A stretch of 48,924 nt of DNA from G020354085 sp964629975 (GTDB taxonomy: Bacteria > Pseudomonadota > Gammaproteobacteria > Acidiferrobacterales > Sulfurifustaceae): the NCBI GenBank assembly GCA_964629975.1, contig CAZVUN010000004.1, forward strand, positions 1 to 48,924, in the 5' to 3' direction. Made by a program: the position numbers and the translations under genes. The notes below the pieces were generated by a model, which made no database searches, was not told where the DNA came from, and was given only the letters and a program-made list of their open reading frames with translations. Within the stretch, counting starts at the first letter, position 1, and each line of letters begins with the position of its first letter. Positions 38,259 through 48,765 of this stretch are shown piece after piece.

Positions 38259-38762
38259 ATGCTTCGCACCCCGCCCCCCGTCGTTAACGTCCTGGCGGTC
38301 ACAGTCTGCAGCAGCCTTGCCTTGGGCAGCGCAACGGTCGTCGCTGACCCGCCATGCAACAACGCAAGCCTCTCGGGCACGTTCTACTACACGGTCGCCC
38401 AGATTCATGTGACCGCGGCCGGGCCCGACTACTGTGATGAATACGGCACCGCGGTCGCCGACGGTGCCGGCAACCTGCGCACGCGAAGCCAGCGCCGTTG
38501 CAGCCTCAGCGCGCCGACCGCCGTGCCCGACACCGGCCGCAGTACCTATCGCGTCAACGCCGATTGCACGGTCCTGGTCACGGAGGTGCGAGACGACGGC
38601 AGGCCGGGAGACACCAGCCACGGCAAGATTCTCATGAAAGGCGACATGGTGCTCGTCGATGGCACCACGCGCACGGACAGCTCGAAGCTCCAGCACGCCG
38701 TGGCCGTGCGCACCAGCAGGGACAAGACCCTGCCGCCGGCGGCGCCGGCGCCGAAGAAGTAG
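38259..38762 (+). CDS. Secreted Cys-containing protein of unknown function
   Basis: 167 residues. A signal peptide is evident (VLAVTVCSSLALGSATVVA, cleavage probably near residue 29). The mature part begins DPPCNNASLSGTFYYTV and has four cysteines (33, 59, 81, 103), enough for two disulfide bonds, and a Pro/Ala/Lys tail. The ATG at 38259 follows GGAGG. The SLSGTFYYTV start resembles secreted beta-rich repeat proteins, but I do not recognise a family. No functional neighbour; the next gene, groEL, is on the other strand. Confidence 0.65.
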   Translation: MLRTPPPVVNVLAVTVCSSLALGSATVVADPPCNNASLSGTFYYTVAQIHVTAAGPDYCDEYGTAVADGAGNLRTRSQRRCSLSAPTAVPDTGRSTYRVNADCTVLVTEVRDDGRPGDTSHGKILMKGDMVLVDGTTRTDSSKLQHAVAVRTSRDKTLPPAAPAPKK

Positions 38763-38805
38763 CGCCGCGGCACCCGAACGGCCGCCGGGCGATCCGGCCC
38801 GGTCG

Positions 38806-38840
38806 CCGAAAAAGACGAAGGCCCCGTTTCCGGGGCCTTC
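38806..38840 (-). terminator. Intrinsic terminator of groES-groEL
   Basis: A perfect 10-bp stem (GAAGGCCCCG at 38817-38826 with CGGGGCCTTC at 38831-38840, loop TTTC) is followed on the minus strand by GTCTTTTTC. It lies 32 bases beyond the groEL stop. The T run is only on the groEL side, so it acts for groEL rather than for the secreted gene. Confidence 0.9.
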
Positions 38841-38871
38841 GGGGTACTGCATTACCGCATGCCAGCGGCCA

Positions 38872-40524
<1,653 letters not shown>

Positions 40525-40552
40525 GATCTTCCTCGCTTTGGAATCTTGTCGG

Positions 40553-40846
40553 TTACTTGCCTTCGATCACGCCCATGATGTCTTCTTCGCGCATCACGAG
40601 CAGCTCTTCGTTACCGATCTTGACCTCGGTGCCGGAGTACTTGCCGAACAGCACCTTGTCACCGACCTTGACGTCGAGCGGGCGGACCTTGCCGTCCTCG
40701 AGCAGCTTGCCCTGACCGACGGCGACGATCTCGCCCTGAATCGGCTTCTCTTTGGCGGTATCGGGGATGACGATGCCGCCCGGCGACTTACGCTCCTCTT
40801 CCAGGCGGCGCACGATGACACGGTCATGCAAAGGGCGAATTTTCAC
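40553..40846 (-). CDS. groS: 10-kDa co-chaperonin GroES
   Basis: 97 residues: KIRPLHDRVIVRR at the start, the mobile loop EERKSPGGIVIPDTAKEKP, and EVKIGNEELLVMREEDIMGVIE at the end. It caps the GroEL ring. The start codon is GTG at 40846, with AAGGAGA about eight bases upstream; GTG is unusual for groES, which normally starts with ATG. The 5' leader to the CIRCE site is about 120 bases. Confidence 0.97.
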   Translation of the reverse strand: MKIRPLHDRVIVRRLEEERKSPGGIVIPDTAKEKPIQGEIVAVGQGKLLEDGKVRPLDVKVGDKVLFGKYSGTEVKIGNEELLVMREEDIMGVIEGK

Positions 40847-40965
40847 AGACGAATCTCCTTAAATGTTTGCTGGTTTGGCATTCCTGCTGCTCTTCCCTGA
40901 TCGGCCGGCCGCCCGAATGCCGGGGCCGGCTGGCCGACTCCCCCTGCACAGGGGGTCCGTTGCTG

Positions 40966-40992
40966 TTAGCACTCATCTCATGTGAGTGCTAA
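40966..40992 (-). promoter_or_regulatory. CIRCE operator (HrcA binding site)
   Basis: A perfect inverted repeat: TTAGCACTC (40966-40974), nine spacer bases, GAGTGCTAA (40984-40992). This is the exact consensus of the CIRCE element bound by the heat-shock repressor HrcA. It overlaps the end of the -10 box and lies at the start of the groES transcript, so repression by blocking initiation is expected. hrcA itself is not in the window. Confidence 0.96.
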
Positions 40993-41019
40993 TAATAATT
41001 CCGCGTCTTGCGAAGTCAA
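40992..41019 (-). promoter_or_regulatory. sigma-70 promoter of groES-groEL
   Basis: Minus strand: TTGACT (41019-41014), 16-base spacer, TATTAT (40997-40992), each five of six to consensus. The -10 box abuts the CIRCE repeat. This is the best sigma-70 promoter in the window. I see no clear sigma-32 sequence. Confidence 0.82.
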
Positions 41020-41037
41020 CGGGTCCGCAGCGGTCTG

Positions 41038-41502
41038 TCAGTCCCGGATGCGGCGCGAATCACCGTCAATCACGTTTCCCCGCCCGGCACCGGGGGTGGC
41101 TGGCGGCACTGCGCCGCGGGTCACCCCAGGCCACCCGGGCAACACCCGCAGGAGTAGCGCCCGCCGCAGCGCCGGAATCAACAGCAGCGCGGCCACCACG
41201 TCGCTCAATGGCCCGGGAACCAGCAAAAGCACGCCGGCCACCACCCCGGCCAAGCCGTCCAGGAGCGCGCCGGCGGGCGCACTGCCCCGCAGCAGCTGCG
41301 CCTGGGCGCGCATGACGGTGGCCAGTCCCCGCGACTGCACCAGCCACAACCCGACGACCACCGCTGCCCCCAGCCACAGTGCAATCGCAACCATGCCGAG
41401 GAATCGCCCAACGACCACGAGGGCGGCGATTTCCGCAAGCAGCCACGCAGCCAACAACACAGGAAGGCGGGTCACCGTGCCAAGGTCGGGGTCAGGTGGC
41501 AT
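41038..41502 (-). CDS. fxsA: FxsA family membrane protein
   Basis: 154 residues. The first ~90 residues contain three to four membrane spans (LPVLLAAWLLAEIAALVVVG, AIALWLGAAVVVGLWLV, LDGLAGVVAGVLLLVPGPLSD), and LLLVPGPLSDVVAALLLIPALR is the FxsA/YtzA core with the Pro-Gly motif. In E. coli FxsA limits exclusion of phage T7 by the F plasmid; its normal role is unknown. It is upstream of and co-oriented with groESL, a common arrangement. Confidence 0.88.
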   Translation of the reverse strand: MPPDPDLGTVTRLPVLLAAWLLAEIAALVVVGRFLGMVAIALWLGAAVVVGLWLVQSRGLATVMRAQAQLLRGSAPAGALLDGLAGVVAGVLLLVPGPLSDVVAALLLIPALRRALLLRVLPGWPGVTRGAVPPATPGAGRGNVIDGDSRRIRD

Positions 41503-41546
41503 GGTTTCAAGCGCCGACGATACTAGGGTCGTCCGGGGCTGTCCGC

Positions 41547-41552
41547 TACAAT
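41547..41552 (+). promoter_or_regulatory. Possible -10 box (TACAAT) for the ankyrin-cutA-dsbD operon
   Basis: TACAAT lies 43 bases before the ATG at 41596. The 14 bases ACAATGGCGCGCCC at 41549-41562 recur at 45506-45519 in front of aroQ, again overlapping a likely -10 box. No convincing -35 hexamer accompanies this copy. Confidence 0.35.
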
Positions 41553-41595
41553 GGCGCGCCCAACCCGACCGGATCGCCTGCGTAGCCGGCCAGCC

Positions 41596-42150
41596 ATGAC
41601 TCGTTCCGTCCGCCAATGCCTCGCCTTGCTGTTTGCCGTGGTGCTGCCGACCGGCGCGCTGGCACAGAATCTCAATGAACAGTTGCTCGACGCTGCCAGG
41701 CGCGGCGACACCGAGCAGATCAAGTCGTTGCTCGACCGCGGCGTGGCCGTCGATGTCACCAATCCCAAGGGTCACACCCCGCTCATGCTGGCGGCCGGCA
41801 ATGGCCGGTTGCAGGCGGTCAACGCCCTGCTCGCGCGTGGCGCGGACGTGAACCGTCGCGACCGCGACGGCGACACCGCGCTCAAGCACGCTGCCTGGAA
41901 CGGCGATCCGGACGTGGTCGAGGCGCTCCTCAAGAAGGGTGCCGACGTCGATGCCGCCAGCCGACCCGGCTTCACCGCGTTGCGCGCCGCCGCGACCAGC
42001 GGCCACACCGCGGTGGTCGAAGTGCTCCTCGCCCACGGCGCCAATCCCAATGTGCGCGGGGCCGACGGCCGGACACCGCTGTCGTTTGCGCGCGCCCGTG
42101 AACATCACGAAATCGAACGCCTGCTGAGGGAGGCAGGGGCCAAGGAATGA
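41596..42150 (+). CDS. Periplasmic ankyrin-repeat protein
   Basis: 184 residues. A signal peptide (RQCLALLFAVVLPTGALA, cleavage after residue 23) is followed by four ankyrin repeats (about 27-58, 59-91, 92-124, 125-157 with GHTPLMLAAGNG, GDTALKHAAWNG, GFTALRAAATSG, GRTPLSFARARE). Probably a protein-binding partner in the periplasm. Its stop overlaps the cutA start (ATGA), and cutA in turn overlaps dsbD, so it may serve metal or disulfide homeostasis; that is inference from position. Confidence 0.87.
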   Translation: MTRSVRQCLALLFAVVLPTGALAQNLNEQLLDAARRGDTEQIKSLLDRGVAVDVTNPKGHTPLMLAAGNGRLQAVNALLARGADVNRRDRDGDTALKHAAWNGDPDVVEALLKKGADVDAASRPGFTALRAAATSGHTAVVEVLLAHGANPNVRGADGRTPLSFARAREHHEIERLLREAGAKE

Positions 42151-42518
42151 CGCGTGCTCGGTCCGCCTCGCGCCTCGCGCGGCGGCCGGCGCGGGCGCCA
42201 GCCGCGCAGCTCGTGCTCACGACCTGCCCGGACAGCGCCACGGCCGAGCGCATCGCGCGCGCCCTCGTGACGGAACGGCTGGCGACGTGCGTCAACATCG
42301 TGCCGATCGCGCAATCGGTATATCGCTGGCAGGGCAAGATCGAATCCGCGGCCGAACAGCTGCTGCTCATCAAGACCCGGCGCCGCGATTTCTCCGCGTT
42401 GCAGACGCGCCTGCACGCGCTGCACCCGTACGAACTTCCCGAGCTGCTCGCGGTCCCAATTGCGGGCGGCTCACATCGCTACCTTGCCTGGCTCGCCAAC
42501 CCGGACAAACCCGCATGA
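42147..42518 (+). CDS. cutA: Divalent-cation tolerance protein CutA
   Basis: 123 residues. The core LVLTTCPDSATAERIARALV, CVNIVPIAQSVYRWQGKIES, TRRRDFSALQTRLHALHPYELPE and AVPIAGGSHRYLAWL is the full CutA1 pattern, a trimeric ferredoxin-like fold, cytoplasmic here. CutA1 affects tolerance to copper and other divalent metals in E. coli, where it lies next to dsbD as well. The first ~20 residues (Arg/Ala-rich) are extra; an internal start is possible but none obvious. Overlaps both neighbours by 4 bases. Confidence 0.92.
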   Translation: MTRARSASRLARRPARAPAAQLVLTTCPDSATAERIARALVTERLATCVNIVPIAQSVYRWQGKIESAAEQLLLIKTRRRDFSALQTRLHALHPYELPELLAVPIAGGSHRYLAWLANPDKPA

Positions 42519-44833
42519 AACGCCTGCTCATCACCGCGCTCACCCTCGGCGTTGCGCTCGCGACGCCCGCCTTGATCGCCGCCACCGAAGACGACCTGCT
42601 TGAACCGGACAAGGCGTTCGCGCTCAGCACCCGCGTGCTCGATGCCAACACGCTTGAGGCGAGCTGGCAGATCGCGCCGGGCTATTACATGTACCGCGAC
42701 AAGTTCAAGTTCGAGGCGCTCGACGGCGCGGTCAGCGTCAAGCCGGCAATCCTGCCGCCCGGCAAGAAGAAAGACGATCCGTTGTTCGGCGCGGTCGAGA
42801 CCTACACGCAGCGTGTCACGGCGCGCGTGCCGCTCGAGCGCAAGGACGCAGGGGCGCGCGAGACCAGACTGCGCATCACCGGCCAAGGCTGCAATGAGCC
42901 GATCGGCGTGTGCTATCCGCCGATCACCAAGGAGATCAGCGTGCGCCTGCCGGCGCTCACGCTGGCGCAGGCCCCCGCCACCGCGCCCGCCCCGGCAACG
43001 GCTGGCGGCTTCAAGTCACTCAAGGACCTGGCGCGCGCGATCGAAGCACCGCGTGCCGATGCCGAGCCGGTCGATCCGGAGAAGGCGTTCCGCGTGCGCG
43101 TCGAGCCGCACCCGCAGGGCGCGCGCGTGCGCGTCGAGATCGAGGATTGCTGCTACCTGTATCGCGACAAGACCACGTTCCGGCTCGCGAGTGCCGCAGG
43201 CGCCGCGCCGCTGCCGCCGGACGTGCGCCTCGGGAAGGTCGAGCTGCCGCCCGGTGAGATCAAGGTCGATGAGTTCATCGGCAAGACCGAGGTGTACCAC
43301 AAGCCGTTCGAGGTGCTGGTGCCGATCGAGGGGCTGGCGAACGCCGCCGGGGCGCTCGCCCTGACCGTGGGTTACCAGGGCTGCTCCGAGAAAGGTGTGT
43401 CGATCTGCTATCCGCCGACGACCAAGACCTTCACCCTGGCGGGCGGCACGCCCGCCGTGGCCGCGACAGCGGTGAGCGGCGAGGTTGCAGCACCAGCGCC
43501 GGCACCGGCGCCCGCGGGCGCGCGCACCGACAGCGGCCGGTTCATCGCCTATGTGCTCGGTGCGTTTGGCATCGGCCTGCTGCTCACCTTCACGCCGTGC
43601 GTGCTGCCCATGATCCCGATCCTCTCGAGCGTCATCGTCGGCTCCGCCAAGGATCGGCACATCACCAAGCTCGAGGGCGGACTGATGTCGAGCGCCTACG
43701 TGCTCGGCACGGCCGTGACCTACACGATCGCCGGTGTCATCGCCGGCGCCACCGGCGAGCAGCTGCAGGCATACTTCCAGAGCCCCTGGATGCTGGGCAC
43801 GTTCGCCGCGTTGTTTGCCGTGCTGTCGCTGTCGATGTTCGGCTTCTACGAGCTGCAAATGCCGTCCTTCATCCAGTCGCACCTGCACTCGCATTCGCAC
43901 CAGGTGCACGCGCGCTTCAAGCACATCAAGGGCGGCGCGCTCATCGGCCTGTTCGGCATGGGGCTGCTGTCGGCACTGGTCGTGGGGGCGTGCGTCTCGC
44001 CGCTGCTGATCTCGGCGCTGAGCGTCGCCATCGCCAACCGCGATCCGGTGCTGGGCGGCGCCATCATGTTCGCGATGGCGCTCGGCATGGGCGTGATCCT
44101 GATTGCGATCGGCATCGGCGCCGGCTTCCTGCTGCCCAAGGCCGGCCCGTGGATGGAGAAGGTCAAGCACGTATTCGGGGTGCTGTTGCTGGCGGTCGCC
44201 ATCTACCTGCTCGGGCTGATCCCGGAGGTGCCGGTGCTGCTGTTGTGGGCGGCGCTGCTGATCGTGGTCGGGGTCTACCTCGGCGCCACCCAGAGCCTGC
44301 CGCCCGGCGCGAGCGGCTGGCAGTACCTGTGGAAGGGCGTGGGTACCGTGGCGCTCATCTGGGGTATCGCCGCGCTGCTCGGCGGGTTCGCCGGCAATCG
44401 CGACATCCTGAGCCCGGTCAACGTGAACCTCGGCGCTGCGGGCACGAGCGCGGCGGCACCGGCAAGGGAGCAGCCGTTGTTCGAGCGTGTTGCCACCCTC
44501 GCGGCGCTCGAGGCGCGTCTGGCCGAGGCCAAGCGCGCCGGCCAGCCGGTACTGCTGGATTACTTTGCGACCTGGTGCACCGACTGCGTGCGCATGGAAA
44601 AGGCCACTTTCAGCGAGCCGCGCGTGCGCGAGGCCATGCAGCGCTTCGTGCGCCTGCAGGTGGACGTCACCGATCCCAACGACCCGCAGGTCAAGGCGAT
44701 CAAGGGGCAGTTCGGCGTGTTCGGCCCGCCTGCGCTTCTGGTCTTCGGCCCGGACGGTGCGGAACGGCGCGACCTGCGGACCTACGGCTTCAAGCCGGTG
44801 GCGGACTTCCTCGCGCTGCTCGGCAAGGTCTAG
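42515..44833 (+). CDS. dsbD: Thiol:disulfide interchange protein DsbD with two N-terminal alpha domains
   Basis: 772 residues, about 200 longer than E. coli DsbD. After a signal peptide (to ~23) there are two DsbD-alpha (immunoglobulin-like) domains: the first with Cys126 and Cys133 (QGCNEPIGVCYPP), the second with Cys290 and Cys298 (QGCSEKGVSICYPP). The membrane domain has Cys362 in TPCVLPM and Cys493 in GACVSPLL; between them a loop carries six His within 456-470. The C-terminal thioredoxin domain has ATWCTDC (Cys688, Cys691). It moves electrons from cytoplasmic thioredoxin to periplasmic disulfide partners. It overlaps cutA by 4 bases and is followed by a TlpA-like protein. Confidence 0.93.
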   Translation: MKRLLITALTLGVALATPALIAATEDDLLEPDKAFALSTRVLDANTLEASWQIAPGYYMYRDKFKFEALDGAVSVKPAILPPGKKKDDPLFGAVETYTQRVTARVPLERKDAGARETRLRITGQGCNEPIGVCYPPITKEISVRLPALTLAQAPATAPAPATAGGFKSLKDLARAIEAPRADAEPVDPEKAFRVRVEPHPQGARVRVEIEDCCYLYRDKTTFRLASAAGAAPLPPDVRLGKVELPPGEIKVDEFIGKTEVYHKPFEVLVPIEGLANAAGALALTVGYQGCSEKGVSICYPPTTKTFTLAGGTPAVAATAVSGEVAAPAPAPAPAGARTDSGRFIAYVLGAFGIGLLLTFTPCVLPMIPILSSVIVGSAKDRHITKLEGGLMSSAYVLGTAVTYTIAGVIAGATGEQLQAYFQSPWMLGTFAALFAVLSLSMFGFYELQMPSFIQSHLHSHSHQVHARFKHIKGGALIGLFGMGLLSALVVGACVSPLLISALSVAIANRDPVLGGAIMFAMALGMGVILIAIGIGAGFLLPKAGPWMEKVKHVFGVLLLAVAIYLLGLIPEVPVLLLWAALLIVVGVYLGATQSLPPGASGWQYLWKGVGTVALIWGIAALLGGFAGNRDILSPVNVNLGAAGTSAAAPAREQPLFERVATLAALEARLAEAKRAGQPVLLDYFATWCTDCVRMEKATFSEPRVREAMQRFVRLQVDVTDPNDPQVKAIKGQFGVFGPPALLVFGPDGAERRDLRTYGFKPVADFLALLGKV

Positions 44834-44863
44834 GGGTACGGCCCCACCGGCCCCGATCGCCTC

Positions 44864-45406
44864 GTGTCGCGCACCACTACTAACCTGCTGCTCATCGCCG
44901 CTGCGATCGTCGCCCTGCTCGGCGGCTACTGGGCGGCGCAGCTCCTGCGCAGCGCGCCGGTCACCTCCGGCGAGACGGCCGGATTCATCGAGGTCACGGG
45001 CGCCGATCTCGACGGCGCACCGCGCAAGCTGTCCGACATGCGCGGCACGGTCACGGTGGTCAACTTCTGGGCCACCTGGTGCCCGCCGTGCCGCGAGGAG
45101 ATCCCGTTGTTCACCGCCACCCAGGCGCAGCTCGGCGCGCGCGGCCTGCAGATCGTCGGCGTCGCGATCGATGAACCCGCGGAGGTGCGCGCCTACCGTC
45201 AGGAGGTCAAGATCAACTATCCGCTGCTGATCGCCGACCCGAGCGTGTACAAGGCCATGCAGGCCTACGGCAACAGCGCCGGGGGCCTGCCCTTCAGTGT
45301 GGTGCTCGACCGTGACGGAAAGGTGCGCAGCCGCAAGCTCGGCGCATTCCGCGGCAGCGAGCTGCAGGATGCGGTTGTGCCCCTGCTCCCTTCCCAGGGC
45401 AATTGA
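44864..45406 (+). CDS. TlpA/ResA-like membrane-anchored thioredoxin
   Basis: 180 residues from GTG 44864. An N-terminal membrane anchor (LLLIAAAIVALLGGYWAA) leads to a periplasmic thioredoxin fold with active site WCPPC (Cys73, Cys76) in NFWATWCPPCREE, a LPFSVVLDRDG cis-Pro loop, and the ResA/TlpA central insert. Such proteins reduce apocytochrome c or other periplasmic thiols, and DsbD would supply their electrons; its position 30 bases after dsbD fits that. The c-type cytochrome at 3.5 kb shows the cell has a use for such a reductant. Confidence 0.88.
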   Translation: MSRTTTNLLLIAAAIVALLGGYWAAQLLRSAPVTSGETAGFIEVTGADLDGAPRKLSDMRGTVTVVNFWATWCPPCREEIPLFTATQAQLGARGLQIVGVAIDEPAEVRAYRQEVKINYPLLIADPSVYKAMQAYGNSAGGLPFSVVLDRDGKVRSRKLGAFRGSELQDAVVPLLPSQGN

Positions 45407-45480
45407 GGCGAGATCGCGCCGCTTCTTGCGGCGATCGCCGGGCAAAATTGCCGTCAACTGGCATTAACCCGTAGATTGTC

Positions 45481-45510
45481 TGGACAACTCGCGGGCACCG
45501 GCGGCACAAT
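45481..45510 (+). promoter_or_regulatory. Possible sigma-70 promoter for aroQ-accB-accC
   Basis: TGGACA (45481-45486), 18-base spacer, CACAAT (45505-45510). The -35 box is inside a palindrome TTGTC-TG-GACAA (45476-45487), a possible operator. The rest of the 190-base gap upstream of aroQ holds an imperfect hairpin (around 45412-45437, CCGC-TTCTT-GCGG core) that may end the tlpA-like transcript, and no gene. Confidence 0.45.
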
Positions 45511-45596
45511 GGCGCGCCCCGGTGCCTCGCGCCGGTTCGCGACGGAAGCCTGCACGTACCAGGCACGATACCCCCAAAACGAGAAAGTAACTGGGC

Positions 45597-46043
45597 ATGG
45601 CCGACATCCTCGTCCTGAATGGACCGAACCTGAACCTGCTCGGCACCCGCGAGCCGCAGCACTACGGCGCCGATACGCTCGAGGCGATCAATGCACGCCT
45701 CGCGGCCCAGGCCCAGGCGGCCGGCCGCAGCATCGAGTTCTTCCAGAGCAATGCCGAGCACGAGCTGGTCGGGCGCGTCCAGCAAGCCATGCGCGAGGGA
45801 GTGGCCTTCATCCTGGTGAACCCGGCGGCCTTCACGCACACCAGCGTGGCGTTGCGTGATGCCCTGGCGGCTGCGGCCGTGCCGTTCATCGAGGTGCATC
45901 TTTCCAACGTGTACGCACGCGAGCCGTTTCGCCGGCATTCGTATTTCTCCGATCTCGCGGTCGGGGTCATCAGCGGCCTCGGGGCCAAGGGTTACGAGCT
46001 GGCGCTCGCGGCCGCGCTTGAACGACTGACAAACAGGAAATGA
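45597..46043 (+). CDS. aroQ: Type II 3-dehydroquinate dehydratase
   Basis: 148 residues. LNGPNLNLLGTREP (7-20), the catalytic Tyr23 (QHYG) on the lid, and VNPAAFTHTSVALRDAL with His81 are diagnostic; the end has HSYFSDLAVGVISGLGAKGY. The dodecameric enzyme dehydrates 3-dehydroquinate in the shikimate pathway. Starts an operon with accB and accC; only three bases separate it from accB. This linkage is common in proteobacteria. Confidence 0.96.
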   Translation: MADILVLNGPNLNLLGTREPQHYGADTLEAINARLAAQAQAAGRSIEFFQSNAEHELVGRVQQAMREGVAFILVNPAAFTHTSVALRDALAAAAVPFIEVHLSNVYAREPFRRHSYFSDLAVGVISGLGAKGYELALAAALERLTNRK

Positions 46044-46046
46044 CGC

Positions 46047-46508
46047 ATGGATATCCGCAAGGTCAAGAAGCTCATTGAAATGCTCGAGGAGTCGAGCCTC
46101 GCCGAAATCGAGATCAAGGAAGGCGAGGAATCCATCCGCATCAGCCGCGCCAGTGCCACCGCCGCGCCGGTCGTCACGCACGTGGCCGCCGCGCCGGCGA
46201 GTGCCGCGGCAACCAGCCAGGCCGCGCCCGGCCCGGTGCCGAGCGCCGAGGCGCCGGCCTCGCCGGTACACCTCGGCCACACGGTCAACTCGCCGATGGT
46301 CGGCACCTTCTACCGTGCACCGTCGCCCGACGCCAAGCCGTTCGTCGAGGTCGGCAGCGTGGTGAGTGTCGGCGACACGCTGTGCATCATCGAGGCCATG
46401 AAGATGATGAACGAAATCGAGTCCGACAAGGCCGGCGTGGTCAAGGCCATCCTCAAAGAGAACGGTCAGGCCGTGGAATACGGCGAGCCGCTCTTCATCA
46501 TCGAGTAG
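46047..46508 (+). CDS. accB: Biotin carboxyl carrier protein of acetyl-CoA carboxylase
   Basis: 153 residues. An N-terminal helical part (DIRKVKKLIEMLEESSLAEIEI) is joined by an Ala/Pro-rich linker (about 37-77) to the biotinyl domain, with the biotin attachment Lys119 in EAMKMMNEI. It carries CO2 between AccC and the AccA/AccD carboxyltransferase in the first step of fatty-acid synthesis. Directly followed by accC. Confidence 0.97.
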   Translation: MDIRKVKKLIEMLEESSLAEIEIKEGEESIRISRASATAAPVVTHVAAAPASAAATSQAAPGPVPSAEAPASPVHLGHTVNSPMVGTFYRAPSPDAKPFVEVGSVVSVGDTLCIIEAMKMMNEIESDKAGVVKAILKENGQAVEYGEPLFIIE

Positions 46509-46511
46509 TCC

Positions 46512-47855
<1,344 letters not shown>

Positions 47856-47881
47856 GCGTGGCGCTGGCGCGCGCCGTATCG

Positions 47882-48757
47882 ATGCCCTGGCTGAAACTCA
47901 CGCTGCGCACCGCCAAGGAGCAGGCCGAGCGCCTGGCCGACGCCCTGCAGGAGCTGGGCGCCATCTCGGTGACGCTCGAGGACGCGGCCAACGAGCAGCT
48001 CATCGAAACCCGCTGGGACCAGACCCCGCTGTGGCGCGAGGTGCGCCTGAGCGCGCTGTTCAGCGCCGATGCCGACGTCGCGGCGCTGCTCGCGCAGCTG
48101 GCGGACAGCGGCCTGGCGCCGCTCGCCCCGCCCGCCACCGAGGTGCTCGCCGATGAGGACTGGGCGCGTGTGTGGATGACGCGCTACCAACCGATCGAGG
48201 TCGGGCGCAACCTGTGGATCTGCCCGAGCTGGTGCGCGCCGCCGGTGCCATCGGCGGTCAACGTGGTGCTCGACCCCGGCCTCGCCTTCGGCACCGGCAC
48301 GCATGCGACCACGGCGTTGTGCCTGGCGTGGCTGGCGGAGCAGGACATCGGCGGCCGCACGCTGATCGACTACGGCTGCGGTTCCGGGATTCTGGCCGTG
48401 GCGGCACTCAAGCTCGGCGCCGCGCACGCCTTCGCCACCGATCTCGACCCGCAGGCACTCGCGGTCGCGCGCGAGAATGCGCTGCGTAACGGTGTCGCCG
48501 ATCGCCTGACGGTGTGCGCGCCCGAGGAACTGCCGCCCGCGGTCACGGCGGACCTGGTGGTGGCCAACATCCTCGCCGGCGCGCTGGTCGAGCTCGCCCC
48601 GCGCCTGACCGGCCTGACGCGCCCCGGCGGACAGCTGGCGCTGTCCGGCATCCTGCAGGGCCAGGACGATGCGCTGGCCGCCGCCTACGCGCCGGCCTTC
48701 GCCCTGCAGCGGCGCACGCGCGAGGAATGGGTGCTGCTCACCGGTCGGAGGCGCTAG
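47882..48757 (+). CDS. prmA: Ribosomal protein L11 methyltransferase
   Basis: 291 residues from ATG 47882 (MPWLKLTLRTA, the canonical PrmA start); a GTG 24 bases earlier is in frame but less likely. An N-terminal substrate-binding domain is followed by LDPGLAFGTGTHATTALCL, the SAM motif IDYGCGSGILAVAALKLGA, and VVANILAGALVELAP. PrmA trimethylates ribosomal protein L11. The accC-prmA-zinc-ribbon order is typical of related bacteria. Confidence 0.96.
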   Translation: MPWLKLTLRTAKEQAERLADALQELGAISVTLEDAANEQLIETRWDQTPLWREVRLSALFSADADVAALLAQLADSGLAPLAPPATEVLADEDWARVWMTRYQPIEVGRNLWICPSWCAPPVPSAVNVVLDPGLAFGTGTHATTALCLAWLAEQDIGGRTLIDYGCGSGILAVAALKLGAAHAFATDLDPQALAVARENALRNGVADRLTVCAPEELPPAVTADLVVANILAGALVELAPRLTGLTRPGGQLALSGILQGQDDALAAAYAPAFALQRRTREEWVLLTGRRR

Positions 48758-48765
48758 GGCGCACC

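Noticed and set aside
41038..42108. fxsA read as a 356-residue protein with a long N-terminus
   Set aside because: The extension is antisense to the ankyrin gene; family proteins start about where ATG 41502 lies.
43016..45457. Long minus-strand open frame opposite dsbD and the TlpA-like gene
   Set aside because: Low-complexity His/Arg/Asp-rich product; the plus strand carries unambiguous conserved genes.
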